Positions 48,916 through 56,705 of a stretch of 64,000 nucleotides of DNA are shown here, piece after piece. A program made the position numbers and the translations under genes. The stretch is taken from contig CANQSF010000005.1 in assembly GCA_947626345.1 (NCBI GenBank), positions 1-64,000 on the forward strand, in the 5' to 3' direction. Every line of letters starts with the position of its first letter. The first letter of the stretch is position 1. The DNA is from an uncultured Oscillospiraceae bacterium (lineage in GTDB: Bacteria; Bacillota; Clostridia; Oscillospirales; Oscillospiraceae). The notes under the pieces are model-generated. The model had not been told where the DNA came from and did no database searches. It was given only the letters and a program-made list of their open reading frames with translations.

Positions 48916-50007
48916 TCAGCCGCCCCGCTCCCGGGCCCGGCGGCGGACCCGGTTCAGGTGGCGCTCGAAGTGGCCCTGGTCCATGAACGCGGCCAGGGTG
49001 TACTGCTCCAACACCGGCACGGAGCAGGAGTACATCCCCACCCGCTGCCGGTAGAGGGGGATCAGCGCCGGCGGCAGGATCATGTATCCCATGCGCATGG
49101 ATGGCGCCAGGCTCCGGGAGAAGGTGTTCAGATAGATCACCGAGCCCCGCTCGTCCATGCTGTAAAGGCTCTCCAGGGGGCGGCCGGCCTGGTAGAACTC
49201 GCTGTCGAAGTCGTCCTCCACCAGGTACCGTCCGGGCCGCCGGGCGGCCCACTGCAGGTATTCATACCGCTTGGCGGCGGGGGCGGTGGCGCCGGTAGGC
49301 CAGCTGTGGAAAGGGGTCACATGCAGCACCTCCGCCTCCGTGGCGGCCAGGGCGGCGCTGTCCACCCCGTCCGGGCCGATGGGCAGCCGCTCCACCCGGG
49401 CGCCCATGCCCCGGTACACCGCCTCGATCTGGCCGTAGGAGGGCCACTCGATGGCGTACAGCTTCTCCCGGCCCAGCGTCCGCGCCACCGCGCCGTACAG
49501 CTGCTCCGAGCCGGAACCCACCACGATCTGCTCCGGCTGGGCGTGCATGCCCCGGCAGCGCAGCAGATACCGGGCGATGGCGTTGCGCAGCACGGCGCAG
49601 CCCTCGTTGGGGGACCGGGCCACCAGGCGGCTGCCCTGGTCGGTGATGACCTTGCGCAGCGTCCGGAACCACAGGGAATAGGGGAAGTCCGTTTGCGTCT
49701 GGGCCCGCTCCTCCTCCAGCAGCCGCAGCGGCTCCCGTCCGGCCGCCGGGGCCGGGGCCGGCACGCCCTCCGCCAAGACGTAATAGCCGCTCCGCTCCCG
49801 GGCGGCGGCGTAGCCCTCGTCCACCAGCAGGCGATAGGCGGCCTCCACCGTCACCACGCTGACGCCCAGATGCTCCGCCAGCGCCCGCTTGGAGGGCAGC
49901 CGCTCTCCCGCCGCCAGCGCCCCAGCGGCGATGTCCTCCCGGATGGCACGGTACAGGGCGTGATACAGGGGCGTCTTGCCCTGTTTGGTGAGATCGTAGG
50001 TCAGCAT
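48916..50007 (-). CDS. MocR-type GntR regulator, truncated and lacking the PLP lysine
   Basis: A 363-residue MocR/PdxR-like protein. The N-terminal winged helix (ERLPSKRALAEHLGVSVVTVEAAYRLL) is intact, followed by an aminotransferase-like fold (GSGSEQLYGAVARTLG, VEDDFDSEF). At the PLP Schiff-base site the sequence reads NTFSRSLAPS, with Arg298 where MocR proteins have Lys. It also stops after HFERHLNRVRRRARERGG, about 100 residues short of the normal C-terminus. It therefore should not bind PLP covalently. It lies 57 bases behind a nucleotidyltransferase gene. Either a decaying gene or a regulator no longer using PLP. Confidence 0.82.
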   Translation of the reverse strand: MLTYDLTKQGKTPLYHALYRAIREDIAAGALAAGERLPSKRALAEHLGVSVVTVEAAYRLLVDEGYAAARERSGYYVLAEGVPAPAPAAGREPLRLLEEERAQTQTDFPYSLWFRTLRKVITDQGSRLVARSPNEGCAVLRNAIARYLLRCRGMHAQPEQIVVGSGSEQLYGAVARTLGREKLYAIEWPSYGQIEAVYRGMGARVERLPIGPDGVDSAALAATEAEVLHVTPFHSWPTGATAPAAKRYEYLQWAARRPGRYLVEDDFDSEFYQAGRPLESLYSMDERGSVIYLNTFSRSLAPSMRMGYMILPPALIPLYRQRVGMYSCSVPVLEQYTLAAFMDQGHFERHLNRVRRRARERGG

Positions 50008-50040
50008 TTGCTCCGCTCCAGCGCTCCTTTTATGAAAATG

Positions 50041-50060
50041 CCCCCGCCATGGGCGGGGGA
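50041..50060 (-). terminator. Hairpin between nucleotidyltransferase and MocR genes
   Basis: CCCCCGCC and GGCGGGGG around a short loop, followed on the minus strand by CATTTTC. May reduce read-through into the MocR gene. Confidence 0.55.
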
Positions 50061-50064
50061 TATG

Positions 50065-50976
50065 TCACGCCCACAGGCGCTCCGGGTACGTCCCGGCGGC
50101 CCGCATCGCCGCCAGGGCGCTCTGCAGGGCGGGCAGGTCCTCCCGGTAGGTGACACCGTGCCAGACCTCCTCCGTGGGCAGGGCCCTGACCCGGTCCGTC
50201 CCGGCGGCCAGACAGCCGTTCACCACAGCGGGCAGGAAGAACTCCGCCCGGGCGGGGTCCTTCGGCATGTCCGCGGCCAGGAACCGCTCCAGGCCCTCCG
50301 CCACGGCGTCCATGAACCCGGGCTGGAAGCCCCAGGTGTTCAGGCTCACCGGCGCGTCCGGGTCCAGGGCCGTCCAGCTGGCGCCCCCGTCCAGGGTATA
50401 GGCGGGGCTGTCCGCCGGGCCGCGGATGGCGGTGCGCTCCGTCACCGTCTGCAGCCAGCTGTCCCCGTCCACGGTGCAGATGCCCCGGGCCACGGTGCCG
50501 TTCTCCGTCAGGGTGTTGCGCAGCTTATAGGTCACCAGGGCCTGCTCGCGGGCCCCGCCGTCCCGGGACAGAAACCCCGCCAGGGCCCGGAAGGCCCCCG
50601 GGCCGTAAAAGTCGTCGGCGTTGATGACGGCGAAGGGCTGGTGGATGAGCCGCCGGGCGGCGTATACCGCGTGGCCGGTGCCCCAGGGCTTGACTCGCTC
50701 CGGTGGCGCGGAGAAGCCCGCCGGCAGGTCGTTCAGGTCCTGAAAGGCATAGCGCAGCTCGCAGCCTTTGCCGATCCGGTCCCCCACGGCGGCGCGAAAA
50801 TCCGCCTCGATCTCCTTTTTGATCACGCACACCACGGTCTCAAAGCCCGCCCGGACGGCGTCGTACACGGAGTAATCCAGGATCACTTGGCCGGCCCCGT
50901 CCACGGCGGTCATCTGCTTCAGCCCGCCGAACCGGCTGCCCATCCCGGCGGCCATGATCACCAGCATCGGTCTCAT
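50065..50976 (-). CDS. Sugar-phosphate nucleotidyltransferase family protein
   Basis: A 303-residue NTP-transferase-fold protein. The signature loop is LVIMAAGMGSRFGGLKQM (about 4-21), followed by GTGHAVYAAR and the metal-binding Asp pair in AVINADDFYGP. It is close to the group that activates sugar or choline phosphates with NTP. I choose the ATG at 50976, with GGGAGG upstream. Its promoter carries a perfect dyad over the -10. No sugar pathway genes are adjacent. Confidence 0.88.
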   Translation of the reverse strand: MRPMLVIMAAGMGSRFGGLKQMTAVDGAGQVILDYSVYDAVRAGFETVVCVIKKEIEADFRAAVGDRIGKGCELRYAFQDLNDLPAGFSAPPERVKPWGTGHAVYAARRLIHQPFAVINADDFYGPGAFRALAGFLSRDGGAREQALVTYKLRNTLTENGTVARGICTVDGDSWLQTVTERTAIRGPADSPAYTLDGGASWTALDPDAPVSLNTWGFQPGFMDAVAEGLERFLAADMPKDPARAEFFLPAVVNGCLAAGTDRVRALPTEEVWHGVTYREDLPALQSALAAMRAAGTYPERLWA

Positions 50977-51057
50977 CCCATCCACCTCCCGCAAGGATCG
51001 CCCATTTGCCATGTCGCGCGGTCCCGGCGTTGGCCGGGAGCGCGACCGGTATTTTGA

Positions 51058-51109
51058 GGTAAAATAGCTGCTTCGGCGCTATTTTACCATGACCGCCGGG
51101 ATTTTACAA
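51058..51109 (-). promoter_or_regulatory. Promoter with dyad operator, nucleotidyltransferase/MocR unit
   Basis: Minus strand TTGTAA (51104-51109), 17 bases, TAAAAT (51081-51086). A perfect 11-bp dyad, GGTAAAATAGC (51058-51068) with its inverted copy at 51078-51088, covers the -10. Confidence 0.7.
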
Positions 51110-51153
51110 CCGCGGGACCGCTCCGGCGGGCATACTGGGAAGAGAGGGGAGAT

Positions 51154-51192
51154 GAATTTTTAGCACTCTCAACATGAAAGTGCTAAAAATTC
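51154..51192. promoter_or_regulatory. CIRCE operator (HrcA site) upstream of hsp20
   Basis: TTAGCACTC, nine bases, AAGTGCTAA at 51160-51186 matches the CIRCE consensus (TTAGCACTC-9-GAGTGCTAA) at 17 of 18 bases. The perfect dyad is longer, 14 bp per arm (51154-51167 and 51179-51192). Confidence 0.9.
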
Positions 51193-51277
51193 ATAATTCA
51201 TTCATATCAACATATAAATTTATTCACAATTTATGTGTATGATACAGACAAATCAAAGAAACAGGAGGACTTTCACA

Positions 51278-51688
51278 ATGTTTGATATGATCCCTTTCAC
51301 CAGCCGCGCTTATACCCCCGCCAAGAGCTGGGACCCGTTCCAGGAGTTTTTCGGCACGGTGGCCCACGCCGCCGCCACCGACATCCGGGAGAGCGACGAC
51401 GCCTTCGTCATCGAGACTGAGCTGCCCGGCTACGATAAGGACGAGATCGCCGTCAGCATGAAGGAGGGCGTGCTCACCGTCAAGGCCGAGCACAAAGCCG
51501 ACAGCAAGGCCGACGAGAAAAGCTATATCCGCCGGGAGCGGACCTTCTCCACCGTGGAGCGGCGGTTCGAGGTCTCCGGCGTGGACGCCGGGGCCATCAG
51601 CGCCCAGTACGTCAACGGCGTGCTGCGGCTGACGCTGCCCAAGCTGCCCGAGGTGGTGCCCCAGCAGTATCAGATCCAGATCCAGTAA
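51278..51688 (+). CDS. Hsp20/alpha-crystallin small heat-shock protein
   Basis: A 136-residue ATP-independent chaperone that holds unfolding proteins. The alpha-crystallin domain runs from about residue 35 to 128 (ATDIRESDDAFVIETELPGYDKDEIAVSM start) with the VNGVLRLTLPK strand containing the family's GxL, and a short QIQIQ tail. AGGAGG precedes the ATG at 51278. A CIRCE element about 90 bases upstream predicts HrcA repression; hrcA itself is not in the window. Confidence 0.95.
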   Translation: MFDMIPFTSRAYTPAKSWDPFQEFFGTVAHAAATDIRESDDAFVIETELPGYDKDEIAVSMKEGVLTVKAEHKADSKADEKSYIRRERTFSTVERRFEVSGVDAGAISAQYVNGVLRLTLPKLPEVVPQQYQIQIQ

Positions 51689-51713
51689 GGTCTCATCTCT
51701 CTTTTCCCTCCCC

Positions 51714-51746
51714 GGGCGGTGCGCCGAAAGGCGTGCCGCCCTCTTT
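51714..51746 (+). terminator. hsp20 terminator
   Basis: GGGCGGTGCGCC, loop GAAA, GGCGTGCCGCCC (two mismatches), then TCTTTTC. Confidence 0.7.
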
Positions 51747-51942
51747 TCATGGGGGAGAGATCCCGCGCCGGTGAGGGGCGGCAAACGGCAAAATATCCCG
51801 CCCCGGCGGCCGTCGGGGCGGGACGTTTTGTGCGTCCTGACAGGAAAAATGTCAATTTATAAAATCCCCTTGCATATCATGAAGAAAGGTGGTAACATAC
51901 ACGGCACGCGGACAAATGCCCGCGTAAGGGGGACGTTTTCGC

Positions 51943-52389
51943 ATGGCAAGCAACGATCGGGGACAGTTCTATCTCGTGGAGGGGAGCGCCCTGCCGGAGG
52001 TCTTCATCCGGGTCACCCAGGCCCGGGAGCTCCTGGACACCGGCCGGGCCCAGACCGTGGCGGAGGCCGCCGAGATGGTGGGCATCTCCCGCTCCGCCTA
52101 TTACAAATATAAGAACGCCATCATGCCCTTCCAGAACGTGGCGGGGGGACACATCGTCACCTTCCAGATCATGCTTCGCCATCAGATGGGCATCCTCAGC
52201 GAGGTGCTGGCGGTGTTCGCCGACACCGGCGCCAACATCCTCACCATCAACCAGGGGATCCCAACCAACGGCGCTGCCCCGGTGACCATCACGGCGGATC
52301 TGACCGCCCTGGACACCTCTGCGGAGACGTTCCTGACCATGCTGTCCGCCATCGACGGGGTCATCAAGGCCGCCATCGCGGCGGGCTGA
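51943..52389 (+). CDS. ACT domain protein (UPF0735 type)
   Basis: A 148-residue protein with an N-terminal helical/HTH-like region (AEAAEMVGISRSAYYKYKNAIMPF) and a C-terminal ACT domain (IVTFQIMLRHQMGILSEVLAVFADTGANILTINQGIP). Proteins of this form usually sit before homoserine dehydrogenase and probably sense an amino acid. The ribosome site GGGGG precedes the ATG. Promoter CTGACA-17-TAAAAT lies near 51838-51866. It is 12 bases before hom, forming an ACT-hom-lysC operon. Confidence 0.9.
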   Translation: MASNDRGQFYLVEGSALPEVFIRVTQARELLDTGRAQTVAEAAEMVGISRSAYYKYKNAIMPFQNVAGGHIVTFQIMLRHQMGILSEVLAVFADTGANILTINQGIPTNGAAPVTITADLTALDTSAETFLTMLSAIDGVIKAAIAAG

Positions 52390-52400
52390 GAGGAGCGGAT

Positions 52401-53600
52401 ATGGTAAAATACGCGATCCTGGGCTTCGGCGTGGTGGGCCGCGGCCTGGCCGAGGTCATGGCCGACCAGCGGGAAAAGCTGGCCGCGGCCGCCGGCGAGG
52501 ACATGGAGCTGGGCTATATCCTGGTCCGGCACGACTATCCGGCAGGTCCTTTTCAGGACAAGCTGATCCGGGATTTTTCCCTGATCGAGAACGACCCGTC
52601 CGTGGCCGTGGTGGCGGAGGTCATCGGCGGCACGGACGCGGCATACGAGTACTCCCGCCGGGCGCTTATGGCCGGCAAGAGCGTGGTCTCCAGCAACAAA
52701 CAGCTGGTGGCCGAGCACGGGGCGGAGCTGGCAGCGCTGGCCCGGGAGCACGGCGTGAGCTACCTGTTCGAGGGCAGCGTGGGCGGGGGCATCCCCCTGC
52801 TGCGGCCCCTTTGCCGGTGCCTGGCTGCCAACCGGATCGACGAGATCTGTGGCATCCTCAACGGCACCACCAACTACATCCTCACCGCCATGGCTCAGAA
52901 GGGCCAGGCCTATGCCGACGCGCTGAAGACGGCCCAGCAGCTGGGCTATGCAGAGGCGGACCCCACCGCCGACGTGGAGGGCATCGACGCCTGCCGCAAG
53001 ACCGCCATCCTGGCGGATCTGGCCTTCGGCGTGAACGTGGATCCGGCGGACATCCCCACCCGGGGCATCACCGCCGTGGCGCCGGCGGATCTGGAGCTGG
53101 CCCAGGCGCTGGACGGCGCGGTGAAGCTGCTGGGCCGGGCGGCCCGCGCCGGGGAGGCGGTCTGCGCCTTCGTGGAGCCCCATTTCATCCCCCAGGGTCA
53201 CATCCTGGCGTCGGTGAACGGGGTGATGAACGGCTGCGCCATCCGGGGCAGCGCCGTGGGCGAGGTGGTGCTGTGCGGCCCCGGGGCGGGGTCCCATCCC
53301 ACCGCCAGCGCCGTGGCGGCGGACGTCGCCGACGCGGTGCGCCACAGGGCCGATCCCATGATCCCCGACCTGGGCGCGCCGGGGGGCAGGCTGCTCCCGG
53401 CGGACGAGCTGTGCTCCCGGTGGTATGTGCGGGCCCAGTGCGGCCCGGAGGCAGTATCCGCCGCCTTTCCCGGCGCGGAGCCCGTGTACGGCTCCACGGG
53501 GGAGTGCGGCTTCGTCACCGCCGCTATGCTGGACCGGCGGCAGCTGGAAAAGAAGCTGGCCGCGGTGAACGGACGGGCCGCTTACCGGGTACTGGCATAG
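52401..53600 (+). CDS. hom: Homoserine dehydrogenase
   Basis: Reduces aspartate semialdehyde to homoserine, the branch to threonine and methionine. The 399-residue protein has the Rossmann start VKYAILGFGVVGRGLAEVM, the substrate domain with GTTNYILTAMAQKG and YAEADPTADVEGIDA, and a C-terminal ACT-like domain (about 325-399). GAGGAG precedes the ATG. It is in an operon with the ACT protein and aspartate kinase. Confidence 0.96.
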   Translation: MVKYAILGFGVVGRGLAEVMADQREKLAAAAGEDMELGYILVRHDYPAGPFQDKLIRDFSLIENDPSVAVVAEVIGGTDAAYEYSRRALMAGKSVVSSNKQLVAEHGAELAALAREHGVSYLFEGSVGGGIPLLRPLCRCLAANRIDEICGILNGTTNYILTAMAQKGQAYADALKTAQQLGYAEADPTADVEGIDACRKTAILADLAFGVNVDPADIPTRGITAVAPADLELAQALDGAVKLLGRAARAGEAVCAFVEPHFIPQGHILASVNGVMNGCAIRGSAVGEVVLCGPGAGSHPTASAVAADVADAVRHRADPMIPDLGAPGGRLLPADELCSRWYVRAQCGPEAVSAAFPGAEPVYGSTGECGFVTAAMLDRRQLEKKLAAVNGRAAYRVLA

Positions 53601-53649
53601 AATGGAGGGGCGCGAGCCCGTACCTGAAAATTAAGGAGACTGGATATAT

Positions 53650-54858
53650 ATGCTGATCGTACAAAAATTCGGCGGCTCCTCCGTGGCCGACGTGGGGCGT
53701 ATCCGCAACGTGGCGGGGATCATCGCCGAGAGCTACCTGCTGGGCAACGAGACCGTGGTGGTCCTGTCCGCCCAGGGCGATACCACCGACGAGCTGCTGG
53801 AGAAGGCCGCCGAGATCAACCCCGCTCCCTCCAAGCGGGAGCTGGATATGCTGCTGGCCACCGGCGAGCAGCAGTCCATCGCCCTGATGGCCATGTGCCT
53901 GGAGGGCATGGGCCTGCCGGTGGTATCCCTCACCGGCTGGCAGGTGGGCGTGCGCACCGACGCCAACTACGGCACCGCCCGCATCCGCCGGGTGGACACC
54001 GAGCGGCTGCGCCGGGAGCTGGACAAAAAGCGGATCGTGCTGGTGGCAGGGTTCCAGGGGGTCAATAAGTTCGACGACTACACCACCCTGGGCCGGGGCG
54101 GCAGCGACACCACCGCCGTGGCCCTGGCCGCGGCGCTGCACGCGGACCGGTGCCAGATCTTCACCGACGTGGAGGGCGTGTATACCGCCGATCCCCGGAA
54201 GGTGCCCGGGGCGCGGAAGCTGGAAGAGATCACCTACGACGAGATGCTGGAGCTGGCCAGCATGGGCGCCCAGGTGCTGATGAACCGCTCCGTACAGCTT
54301 GCCAAGCGGTACGGCGTGGAATTGGAGGTGCTCTCCTCCCTGGTGAGAGCGCCCGGTACAAAGGTCAAGGAGGTTACCAAGAACATGGAAGAGATGAAAG
54401 TGACCGGCATCGCCAAGGATGACAAGGTGGCCCGGCTGACCGCCGTGGGCGTGCCCGACCGGCCCGGCTCCGCCTTCAAGGTCCTCAACGCCGTCTCCCG
54501 CGCCGGCATCAACGTGGATATGATCATCCAGGCCGACACCACCGCCTCCACCAACGACATGAGCTTCACCGTGGCCGAGGCGGACGCGGACGCGGCCTAT
54601 AAGGCCCTGACCGACCGGCAGGCGGCCATCGGCTTCGACCACGTGACCGTGGACAAGAGCATCGCCAAGGTCAGCGTGGTGGGCGCGGGCATGATGAGCT
54701 CCGTGGGCATCGCGTCGCTGGTGTTCGAGGCCCTCAACGACGAGCACATCAACATCCAGATGATCAACTCCAGCGAGGTGAAGATCTCCTGCGTCATCGA
54801 CGCGGCCAGCGCCGACCGGGCCGTGGCCGCCATCCACCGGAAGTTCTTCGAGACGTAA
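53650..54858 (+). CDS. lysC: Aspartate kinase
   Basis: Phosphorylates aspartate, the first step to lysine, threonine and methionine. At 402 residues it has the kinase start VQKFGGSSVADVGRIRNVA, GRGGSDTTAVALAAAL, TDVEGVYTADPRKVP, and two C-terminal ACT domains (about 260-330 and 335-402) that give feedback control. AAGGAG precedes the ATG. The first and the homoserine steps are thus co-expressed with a separate ACT sensor gene. A strong terminator ends the operon. Confidence 0.96.
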   Translation: MLIVQKFGGSSVADVGRIRNVAGIIAESYLLGNETVVVLSAQGDTTDELLEKAAEINPAPSKRELDMLLATGEQQSIALMAMCLEGMGLPVVSLTGWQVGVRTDANYGTARIRRVDTERLRRELDKKRIVLVAGFQGVNKFDDYTTLGRGGSDTTAVALAAALHADRCQIFTDVEGVYTADPRKVPGARKLEEITYDEMLELASMGAQVLMNRSVQLAKRYGVELEVLSSLVRAPGTKVKEVTKNMEEMKVTGIAKDDKVARLTAVGVPDRPGSAFKVLNAVSRAGINVDMIIQADTTASTNDMSFTVAEADADAAYKALTDRQAAIGFDHVTVDKSIAKVSVVGAGMMSSVGIASLVFEALNDEHINIQMINSSEVKISCVIDAASADRAVAAIHRKFFET

Positions 54859-54876
54859 AGACCACCCACATAGACC

Positions 54877-54907
54877 GCGCCCCCGTCCGTCGGACGGGGG
54901 CGCTTTT
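54877..54907 (+). terminator. Terminator of ACT-hom-lysC operon
   Basis: GCGCCCCCGTCC, three-base loop, GGACGGGGGCGC, then TTTTCC. Confidence 0.92.
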
Positions 54908-54914
54908 CCGCTTT

Positions 54915-55160
54915 TCAGGAGAGCTTCTCGGCCTGGGCCTGGGAGATCTTCATCCGCACGCCCTTGGAGGCCAGGGCGCTCTCCAGCCAGCTCTCCAGGC
55001 GGGAGGCGTTGGCGTTGATGTACTTCACCGCCAGCTCCTCCTTGGCGCTGTCCGGCAGCGCCCGGGCCATCATGGCCGCGGGACCGGCCATGTCCCCGGC
55101 CAGGGCGGCGATCACCGCGTCAAAATCCACGTCGCTCACGTTGAATCGAAGCTGTACCAT
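54915..55160 (-). CDS. Small protein, unknown function
   Basis: An 81-residue protein (MVQLRFNVSDVDFDAVIAAL start) with two amphipathic helices, no signal or TM segment and no recognised domain. An extended -10 (TGCTATACT) lies about 75 bases upstream. It is transcribed alone on the minus strand between lysC and a MarR gene. Confidence 0.6.
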   Translation of the reverse strand: MVQLRFNVSDVDFDAVIAALAGDMAGPAAMMARALPDSAKEELAVKYINANASRLESWLESALASKGVRMKISQAQAEKLS

Positions 55161-55273
55161 CTGCTGTCGCTCCTAAACATGTATTTCCCGCCCCGCGGGG
55201 CAGGCAGTTCTCTAACCGATATCAGTATAGCATATCTTTCCTTGTTTTGCACCCCGCCGCCAACTGGATGGGA

Positions 55274-55302
55274 TTGACAATTTCCAGCGGATGCGATAAA
55301 CT
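55274..55302 (+). promoter_or_regulatory. Promoter for MarR gene
   Basis: TTGACA (55274-55279), 17 bases, TAAACT (55297-55302). Confidence 0.75.
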
Positions 55303-55335
55303 GAAATTACAAAGAGTTATAATGGAGGTGATATC

Positions 55336-55761
55336 ATGCTCTATCAGAAGCTGAAGGAGCTGTACGAGGCGGCACGGCTGAAGAACTACCGGGAACTGTT
55401 CAGCCGGGTAAAGGAGCGGGACGGCTCGCTGAGCGCCACGGAGGCCTACGCCGCCGACGTGATCTATCTGCTGGGCAGCCCCACGGTCAGCGCCTTTGCC
55501 GAGACCCTGGGCATCTCCCAGCCCAACGCCACCTACAAGATCAACAACCTGGCCGCCAAGGGCTACGCGGTGCGCGGCGCCTCCGACACGGACCGGCGGG
55601 AGTGCCGGGTGTCGGTGGGGGAGCGGTTCTACTCCTATTATGACACGGAGTATCCCTTCATCGCCGAGAGCGTGGAGCAGCTGCAGAAGAAGTATTCCCC
55701 GGAGGAGCTGGCCCTGCTGGAGCGGATGGTGGAGGACATGGTGGAGTCCATGCGCCGGTGA
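55336..55761 (+). CDS. MarR-family regulator
   Basis: A 141-residue winged-helix regulator. The recognition region is VSAFAETLGISQPNATYKINNLAAKGYAVRG, followed by the wing (SDTDRRECRVSVGERF) and a long C-terminal dimerisation helix. AATGGAGG precedes the ATG. No target genes adjoin it; the tRNA-Ala comes next. Confidence 0.9.
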   Translation: MLYQKLKELYEAARLKNYRELFSRVKERDGSLSATEAYAADVIYLLGSPTVSAFAETLGISQPNATYKINNLAAKGYAVRGASDTDRRECRVSVGERFYSYYDTEYPFIAESVEQLQKKYSPEELALLERMVEDMVESMRR

Positions 55762-55787
55762 ATTTGTCCCCGCGGGCAAAAAAACCG

Positions 55788-55816
55788 TTGACAATCACCC
55801 GGCAATCTGGTATGAT
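55788..55816 (+). promoter_or_regulatory. Promoter of tRNA-Ala
   Basis: TTGACA (55788-55793), 17 bases, TATGAT (55811-55816). Confidence 0.85.
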
Positions 55817-55833
55817 ATTACCCGTTCCGAGAT

Positions 55834-55909
<76 letters not shown>

Positions 55910-55917
55910 AGAAAAGA

Positions 55918-55946
55918 AAGACACGCGAGAGCGTGCTTTCTTTTTA
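55918..55946 (+). terminator. tRNA-Ala terminator
   Basis: AAAGACACGC, loop GAGA, GCGTGCTTTC (one mismatch), followed by TTTTT. Confidence 0.85.
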
Positions 55947-55955
55947 GGTGGATTT

Positions 55956-55977
55956 TTGCAACTAAATTTAGTTGCAA
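55956..55977. promoter_or_regulatory. 22-bp perfect palindrome upstream of hicAB
   Basis: TTGCAACTAAA directly followed by its inverted copy. It lies 43 bases before hicA and is a good candidate for the HicB operator. TAATAT/TATAGT at 56001-56008 may be the -10. Confidence 0.7.
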
Positions 55978-56020
55978 CACGATTGCCAGTCATCGAGCTA
56001 ATATAGTAGGGGGTATACCC

Positions 56021-56274
56021 ATGGGACAAAAGGAAAAGCTGATAGAGAAGCTGAAGGCCAAACCCAAGACGTTCACCTTTGACGACGCGGAGGCGCTTTT
56101 GCGGTATTTTTCCTACAAGCGCTCCAACAAGGGCCGCACAGCGGCTCGCGGGTCATGTTCGTCAGCGACACATACGCCCCGATCTTGCTCCACAAGCCCC
56201 ACCCCCGGAAGGAGCTTTTGGAGTATCAGGTCAAACAGCTCATAGAGATTTTGGACGAGGAGGGTCTGATATGA
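56021..56274 (+). pseudogene. hicA: HicA mRNA interferase toxin, frameshifted
   Basis: HicA is the RNA-cleaving toxin of the HicAB pair. The start MGQKEKLIEKLKAKPKTF...YKRSNKGRT is intact. From 56138 the frame jumps: the remaining part (RVMFVSDTYAPILLHKPHPRK, then KELLEYQVKQLIEILDEEGLI) is in the next frame. Loss of one base near 56138-56141 (GCACAGC where GCACCAGC is expected) explains it. The catalytic position in this subfamily (TSGSR/H) falls at the break. Its true stop overlaps hicB (ATGA). As it stands the toxin should be dead, ending early at about 56245 in the wrong frame. Confidence 0.85.
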
Positions 56275-56612
56275 GCAATACGATGGAATACAAGGGCTAT
56301 ACGGGCAGCGTTGAGTTTTCGGAAGCGGACGGCGTCTTCTTCGGGAAGGTGCTGGGCATCCGGGCGCTGATCTCTTACGAAGGGACCACCGCGAAGGAAC
56401 TGATCGACGACTTCCACGGCGCCGTGGACGACTACCTGGCGCTGTGCGAGGAAAACGGCGTCGAGCCGGAAAAGGCATATAAAGGCAGCTTCAACGTGCG
56501 GGTGTCGCCGGAACTGCACCGGCAGGCCGTGACCTATGCCGCCGCCCATCAGATGACTCTCAACAGCTTCGTGGAAAGCGCCATGCGAAACACTTTACGC
56601 TCCCAGGGCTGA
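56271..56612 (+). CDS. hicB: HicB antitoxin
   Basis: A 113-residue HicB-family antitoxin. It has the partial RNase-H-like fold (MEYKGYTGSVEFSEADGVFFGKVLGI...ALISYEG, AKELIDDFHGAVDDYL) and a ribbon-helix-helix DNA-binding end (FNVRVSPELHRQAVTYAAAHQMTLNSFVESAM). The reading frame is full length. It overlaps the hicA end by four bases and probably binds the palindrome at 55956. It is intact although its toxin is broken. Confidence 0.93.
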   Translation: MSNTMEYKGYTGSVEFSEADGVFFGKVLGIRALISYEGTTAKELIDDFHGAVDDYLALCEENGVEPEKAYKGSFNVRVSPELHRQAVTYAAAHQMTLNSFVESAMRNTLRSQG

Positions 56613-56654
56613 CGGCTATGGGGGCGAAACGCATTTGCTGCTGGAAAATATGAG

Positions 56655-56687
56655 AAAAAGGGCGTTCCATTCGGGACGCCCTTTTTT
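56655..56687 (+). terminator. hicAB terminator
   Basis: AAAAAGGGCGT and ACGCCCTTTTTT around a short stem-loop. Confidence 0.88.
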
Positions 56688-56705
56688 CATGGCCGACGGG
56701 GCCGG

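Noticed and set aside
51747-51942. Threonine/methionine-type riboswitch or T-box before the ACT-hom-lysC operon
   Set aside because: The leader after the promoter near 51838 is about 70 bases and shows no T-box or lysine-riboswitch landmarks and no terminator.
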